46,795 nt of DNA, from contig DAWK01000063.1 in assembly GCA_002509745.1 (NCBI GenBank), forward strand, positions 23,121 to 69,915. The letters run 5' to 3'. Made by a program: the position numbers and the translations under genes. The stretch comes from Methanobacteriaceae archaeon UBA349 (lineage in GTDB: Archaea > Methanobacteriota > Methanobacteria > Methanobacteriales > Methanobacteriaceae). The notes beneath the pieces were generated by a model, which saw only the letters and a program-made list of their open reading frames with translations, did no database searches and was not told where the DNA came from. Shown here one piece after another: positions 42,706 through 46,795 of the stretch (positions are counted from its first letter, which is position 1; each line of letters begins with the position of its first letter).

Positions 42706-45582
42706 TTAATCTAAAGTATCCTCACAAACGAAACTAAAGAAGCAATTCACACATCTTCTGCTGGAAAGGGCAGGGAATTCTTTATTATTAATTCCTTGAC
42801 AGATGGATTGAACATGTGATTCAATATCTTGAAAATCTTTTTCTGGAGGATAATAGGTCTGATCATTGCTATCAAAGTGATAGGCACACATTTTATCAAA
42901 TTTATACTTCTTTTGCAAGCCATATTCATAAATATTGAGCTGTAGCTCGACTTGCAATCGTTCTAAGGCTGATTCACCACGGGCCTTAAAATCAACCAGC
43001 TCCAACTGGTTTTCTGGATTTTTAATTATTAAATCAGTCCTTCCTGTAATTAGAGTATCAGCTTTAAAGAGTGCAAAGGGCTCTTCAGTAGAAATAACTT
43101 CTTTAATATAATTTTTCATATTATCGTAGTAAAATACCAGTTTTTTTACCAGATTGGCTTTATTTAACTGATCTTCTAACTCATTTTCATGTAAAGGGGC
43201 CCAAGATTTGTCTACAAAGCACTGAATCTTGTTTTTATCAATATCTTCTTTATCTTGTATGGCCTGATGGACACGATTAAGACAATGGTGGAGTATAGTA
43301 CCATATTTCTGTTTTTGAGTGGGCTGGTATTCAAATAAATAATAATAAATCAATTTATAACGAAAAGGGCAGGTTTCATAGGTGCTGATAGATGAAAAAG
43401 AGACTTGAAGTGGACTGTGAGCTACTTCACGTTCCTCACATTTTTCTATAATTTTATCAACATCAGAAAATTCTTCAATACCAATGTCATGCTCGATGAA
43501 CTGCGATTTTTTACCACCGGGAGATATAATTAGATTATCCTGGGCACGGGTCATGGCCACATAGAATAGTCGGCGCTCTTCATTTACCTGTCCATCGGGA
43601 ATGAACTTTAAAAGTTCAGATGGTATAGGGAGAATATCTTTGTACTGACTTTTTAAAGGGAATTTATTTTCAGCTGCCCCACAGATAAATACTACTGGAA
43701 ATTCAAGGCCTTTGGCCTGATGCACCGTCATTATTTTCAGTGCTCGTGGATCTTCCAGTAATTCCTCGTCGTATTGCATTTTTTTTGGTAATTTGAATAA
43801 GAATTTTAGGAAATCCTCCAGTGATGGTTCTTTGGAAAATTCCTGATATCTTTTAATAATTCCAGAGAGTTTAGACAAATTAAAAAGGACGTCTTCCTTT
43901 TCTTCTTGTTCAGATGAATCCCATTTGTTTCTTAAGGAAGATTTATCAATTTCTGCTTGATTTTCAACATAATATTTATCCACATCTAATTTTTCAGTAT
44001 TTATAATCTCATCATAAGTCAACCTTTTAAGATAGGTGGAAATATCCAGTAATTTATAGAATATGGATAAAACATCCATTTGATTAGTCTTTAAATCATT
44101 TTTAAAAATATTTAAGGCCATTAGCTTGGTGATATCTTTCTTATTTACTATACCTTTCTGTTTGAATTCTTTTTCAGTTTTTAACTGACTTATATTTATA
44201 ATATTTTTATTCAAGTCTGTCGTTCTGATTTTTCTATCATTCTCCGGAGCAACATCTTCCATTTTTTTTAGAATATCAACTGTTTCAGGACTTATATCCA
44301 TGAAATCATTTAAAAATAAGTCCAGGTTCCACCATCGGCCCCATCTGGTTTTAAATTTTTTACTATAATCATCAGAGTCCACATAATGCATTAAAAAAAG
44401 GACGGTCTGGATTTCATCCCTCATTAGGAATGACTTATCTCCTCTTATGGTGTAGTTAATTTTCTCTTTTTTTAATTCCCTTAAAATAGCTCCGGCATGA
44501 TATTTAACGCTTCTAAAAAGTAAAGTGACATAACCATAATGGGGAACAATACCATGTTCCTTCATATCATGAATTAGCTTTACAATTTGATGGGCTTCTT
44601 CCCCTTCGGTATTGTTTTTGAGGAGCACCAGTTCATTTCCTTTACTGCGCCATGGTTCAATCTCTTTTTCTACCAGACGGTGCTTACCCATGAATAATTC
44701 AGAGGCCTTTATGATATTTTTAGTAGAACGGAAGTTTTTATTCAAGCGAACTACTTTTGTTTCTGGATATTTTTCTGGAAATTTAACAAAATTAAAGATA
44801 TTAGCCCCTCTAAAGGAATATATGCTCTGATCATCATCACCTACCACGCAGATATTGTTTTGGGGAGTGGCCATTAACTGGAAAATCTTATCTTGCAGAG
44901 AGCTGGTGTCCTGATACTCGTCAATAAGTAAAAACTGATATTTATTCCTTAAATCATTTAAAATATCTTGATTATTTTCTAAAATGTCTAAAACAGCAAT
45001 TTGAAGGCCTGAAAAATCAATTTTATGTTCTCGGCCTAATAATTCCAGGTATTTTTTATAGGAGAGACAGATTTTTTGATAGGTCTTATTATGAGGATAT
45101 CTTTCTTTGATTTTTTCTATTAAAATATCTGGATCTATTTCATTTTCCCCACATTTATTGTAAAAATCTAATAATTCCACTAATCTATCTTCCCGTATAT
45201 TATCAAACTCGCCTAAATTACTCCTTAAAAACATCAACTGGCTTTCATCATCCAAAACATCAAAGCCACTACCCAAATTATGATATTCGGGATAATCTTC
45301 TAAAATAGATTTACAAAAAGAGTGAATGGTGGAAATATGAACATTTTCCGCCTTCTCACCAATCTCATTACTCAAACGGGCCTTTAACTCTTCTGAGGCT
45401 TTGATGGTGAATGTGGTGAGTAAAATATTTTCTGGAGAGACTTTATGATGTCTAATAAGATTAGTTACCCTCTGTATAAGAACCCAAGTTTTACCGGCTC
45501 CAGGCCCAGCTATAATCATTAAGGGGCCTTTATAATGGGTGATGGCCTTTTTTTGTGAAGTGGTGAGGGTTTTAGTGGTCAT
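42706..45582 (-). CDS. UvrD/PcrA-type helicase fused to Cas4/AddB-like nuclease
   Basis: This 958-residue protein begins with a superfamily 1 helicase: Walker A G-P-G-A-G-K-T (26-32), motif II L-L-I-D-E-Y-Q-D, motif III V-V-G-D-D-D-Q-S-I-Y-S-F-R-G-A, and motifs V/VI with T-V-H-Q-A-K-G-L-E-F and Y-V-A-M-T-R-A. The C-terminal domain (about 730-958) is a RecB-like nuclease with G-R-T-D-L-I and V-D-F-K, and four cysteines placed for a 4Fe-4S cluster: C-P-F-R-Y-K near residue 737 and C-V-N-C-x5-C near the end. This is the AddB/Cas4 iron-staple arrangement. It likely unwinds and trims DNA ends in repair or recombination. It starts at the ATG whose upstream gap is 327 bases. Confidence 0.9.
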   Translation of the reverse strand: MTTKTLTTSQKKAITHYKGPLMIIAGPGAGKTWVLIQRVTNLIRHHKVSPENILLTTFTIKASEELKARLSNEIGEKAENVHISTIHSFCKSILEDYPEYHNLGSGFDVLDDESQLMFLRSNLGEFDNIREDRLVELLDFYNKCGENEIDPDILIEKIKERYPHNKTYQKICLSYKKYLELLGREHKIDFSGLQIAVLDILENNQDILNDLRNKYQFLLIDEYQDTSSLQDKIFQLMATPQNNICVVGDDDQSIYSFRGANIFNFVKFPEKYPETKVVRLNKNFRSTKNIIKASELFMGKHRLVEKEIEPWRSKGNELVLLKNNTEGEEAHQIVKLIHDMKEHGIVPHYGYVTLLFRSVKYHAGAILRELKKEKINYTIRGDKSFLMRDEIQTVLFLMHYVDSDDYSKKFKTRWGRWWNLDLFLNDFMDISPETVDILKKMEDVAPENDRKIRTTDLNKNIINISQLKTEKEFKQKGIVNKKDITKLMALNIFKNDLKTNQMDVLSIFYKLLDISTYLKRLTYDEIINTEKLDVDKYYVENQAEIDKSSLRNKWDSSEQEEKEDVLFNLSKLSGIIKRYQEFSKEPSLEDFLKFLFKLPKKMQYDEELLEDPRALKIMTVHQAKGLEFPVVFICGAAENKFPLKSQYKDILPIPSELLKFIPDGQVNEERRLFYVAMTRAQDNLIISPGGKKSQFIEHDIGIEEFSDVDKIIEKCEEREVAHSPLQVSFSSISTYETCPFRYKLIYYYLFEYQPTQKQKYGTILHHCLNRVHQAIQDKEDIDKNKIQCFVDKSWAPLHENELEDQLNKANLVKKLVFYYDNMKNYIKEVISTEEPFALFKADTLITGRTDLIIKNPENQLELVDFKARGESALERLQVELQLNIYEYGLQKKYKFDKMCAYHFDSNDQTYYPPEKDFQDIESHVQSICQGINNKEFPALSSRRCVNCFFSFVCEDTLD

Positions 45583-45909
45583 ATTTCCATTAAATCCATA
45601 ATTAAATTAATTAGAATAATATATTTTTTAACTTAATAAATATTTTATTTACTAGTTAATAATAATTATTTAATTTTATAAAATTAAATAAAAGATATTT
45701 GAATTTTTTTAATTTAATTAAAAAAGAGAGTAGTTTGAATAATCAAAAATAGCCGATTTTTATATTAATAAAGGAAAATGGTTAAAAAATTAAAAATACT
45801 TCATTATTTTTTGAAGTATTTAATTATGCCTATAAAGATATTATTAAAATTATTAAAATTCCTAAAATATTATTTGATTTTGATGTTGTTTAATAAGTAT
45901 ATTATGGGC
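45583..45909. other. AT-rich intergenic with a 10-bp hairpin
   Basis: No gene lies between the helicase start and the small protein at 45910. The only structure seen is the inverted repeat at 45794-45821. Confidence 0.5.
45794..45821. repeat. Perfect 10-bp inverted repeat
   Basis: AAATACTTCA (45794-45803) pairs with TGAAGTATTT (45812-45821) around an eight-base T-rich loop. It lies about 90 bases past the stop of the minus-strand small gene and about 215 bases upstream of the helicase ATG, so it could end the first transcript or bind a regulator. Confidence 0.6.
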
Positions 45910-46170
45910 CTAATCTTCTTCTTCTTCCATTAAATCCCATTTATCACATTTATCATTAAGATAAACTTCAAAGAATAGATCTTTAATTTCAGTTCTTTCT
46001 CCAATTCTTTTTTTTAATAATTCATAAAGAAATTCACATTCACCATTGCCACGGTAATCCCAATTATAACTATTTTTACAATTCCAGCAACCATCGACTT
46101 CTTTAAAGCCAAATTCTTCTGCTAATTTTTCTTTTTCACTTAAAATCAGTTTAAACTTGGTGGCATCCAT
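45910..46170 (-). CDS. Small cysteine-containing hypothetical protein
   Basis: This 86-residue protein has C-W-N-C (C28, C31), C45 and C75, a possible single metal site, and an acidic tail. I do not recognise a family. The ATG at 46170 has GAGGGA four bases upstream; an upstream TTG at 46197 has none. It lies about 165 bases downstream of the DUF6508-like gene on the same strand. Confidence 0.6.
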   Translation of the reverse strand: MDATKFKLILSEKEKLAEEFGFKEVDGCWNCKNSYNWDYRGNGECEFLYELLKKRIGERTEIKDLFFEVYLNDKCDKWDLMEEEED

Positions 46171-46335
46171 CTTATCCCTCTTTTTTCGATTTGACAATTA
46201 TTTCAAATGCATGGCCTGAAAGTTATCAACCCAGTTTCCATGCTTTGCTTAGTTTTATATTATGTAAATACTGTCATTTAAATAATATTGGAATTAATAA
46301 TCTTGCGGCATGGGTCAGAATACAAATAATAAGAG

Positions 46336-46707
46336 CTATTTATTTTTAATTTCTCTTAAACGATATAAAATCCTTAAAAGATGCCCTTCTTTGATAAAAT
46401 TGGCCACACTACCGCTGGAAAAACGATCTGCTCTAATATATGCTGTTAAAATTTTGACAAGAGTGTCTATATCGGTATGTTCAATGTTTTCTACGCTTTC
46501 TAAAGTATTAAATTCAGACCAATCTAGGGCCTGGATAAAATTGTTTTCATAGAGTGCATTTATAAACTCTGAAGTCTTTTCTGAGTAAAAATAGGGATCC
46601 ATTAGAGATTTATCAGGATCTATCTTGTAGCATTCTTTTTTAAGTGATTCAAAATAGGGAATATATTCCAAAATGGCATCTATATTTTCAAGGGATAGAT
46701 TTGACAT
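46336..46707 (-). CDS. DUF6508-like protein
   Basis: This 123-residue helical protein resembles DUF6508: the segment T-D-I-D-T-L-V-K-I-L-T-A-Y-I-R-A-D-R-F-S followed by F-I-K-E-G-H-L-L-R-I-L-Y-R-L-R near the C terminus. The function of that family is unknown. An ATG at 46707 is chosen over GTG at 46716, which lacks a clear ribosome binding site. It is the last gene seen in the window. Confidence 0.6.
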   Translation of the reverse strand: MSNLSLENIDAILEYIPYFESLKKECYKIDPDKSLMDPYFYSEKTSEFINALYENNFIQALDWSEFNTLESVENIEHTDIDTLVKILTAYIRADRFSSGSVANFIKEGHLLRILYRLREIKNK

Positions 46708-46795
46708 GATTTTCACGGCTAAATATAATTTAAAGAATATTTAATGATTTACATCAATGATATTAATAATTTTTTATAAGAAATAGAAAAATATT

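Overview
The window is archaeal and almost certainly from a pseudomurein-walled methanogen of the Methanobacteriales, most likely Methanobacterium. It is strongly AT-rich. It encodes geranylgeranylglyceryl phosphate synthase, ribosomal protein L40e, archaeal Tsr3 and PolX, an MTH538-type TIR-like protein, archaeal NurA/HerA/Mre11/Rad50 and a three-module Mur ligase cluster. Many genes have GGTGAT/GGAGG ribosome binding sites, and TTG and GTG starts are common. From memory (not checked here), several native genes (GGGP synthase, PolX, rad50/mre11, the TIR-like gene) have neighbouring counterparts in Methanothermobacter thermautotrophicus, so the backbone looks syntenic with accessory genes inserted.

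Layout. 1-4593: a signalling group of two PAS/HisKA_2-type kinases (the first cut by the window edge and lacking the usual phosphoacceptor histidines) flanking a FIST sensor protein. 4742-8168: housekeeping genes tsr3, rpl40e, GGGP synthase and polX. 8227-9196 (minus): an anchored sulfite-oxidase-fold molybdoprotein and a tiny two-helix membrane partner. 9460-10269: a zinc-ribbon/YbjQ protein. 10557-19749: an accessory DNA-processing region. It holds a 57-residue acidic protein overlapping an SMC/Rad50-like ATPase, then a tight nurA-herA-mre11-rad50 operon. Immediately after it, in another frame, lies the 3' end of a second, different rad50 (19742-20059). This suggests the native mre11-rad50 locus was replaced by a foreign cassette. 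20577-21044: a secreted transglutaminase-like protein that appears to start at ATT behind a 5'-UTR hairpin. 21525-25222: an MFS exporter, two more YbjQ-domain proteins, a glycine-rich small membrane protein and an orphan TIR-like protein. 25864-29148 (minus): a two-subunit 2-oxoacid:ferredoxin oxidoreductase and MsrA. 29466-31754: a phospholipase D family protein with two N-terminal beta-sandwich domains.

32323-38506 is a probable pseudomurein precursor operon: a single Mur ligase, a 1016-residue tandem Mur ligase with two zinc knuckles, a membrane-anchored extracellular protein and a MobA-like nucleotidyltransferase. 38650-46707 is mixed: a DUF169 protein, a secreted compact zinc-peptidase-like protein, an unknown coiled-coil-like protein, a CARF-HTH (Csa3-like) regulator without any CRISPR array, a 4-OT tautomerase, a UvrD-type helicase fused to a Cas4/AddB-like nuclease, and two small hypothetical proteins. 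No rRNA, tRNA, CRISPR array or transposase was seen.

The best candidate for an undescribed system is the 10.5-20.06 kb locus: a small acidic protein plus SMC-like ATPase unit joined to a xenologous NurA-HerA-Mre11-Rad50 operon that has overwritten the host rad50. All identifications are from reading motifs; no database search was run.
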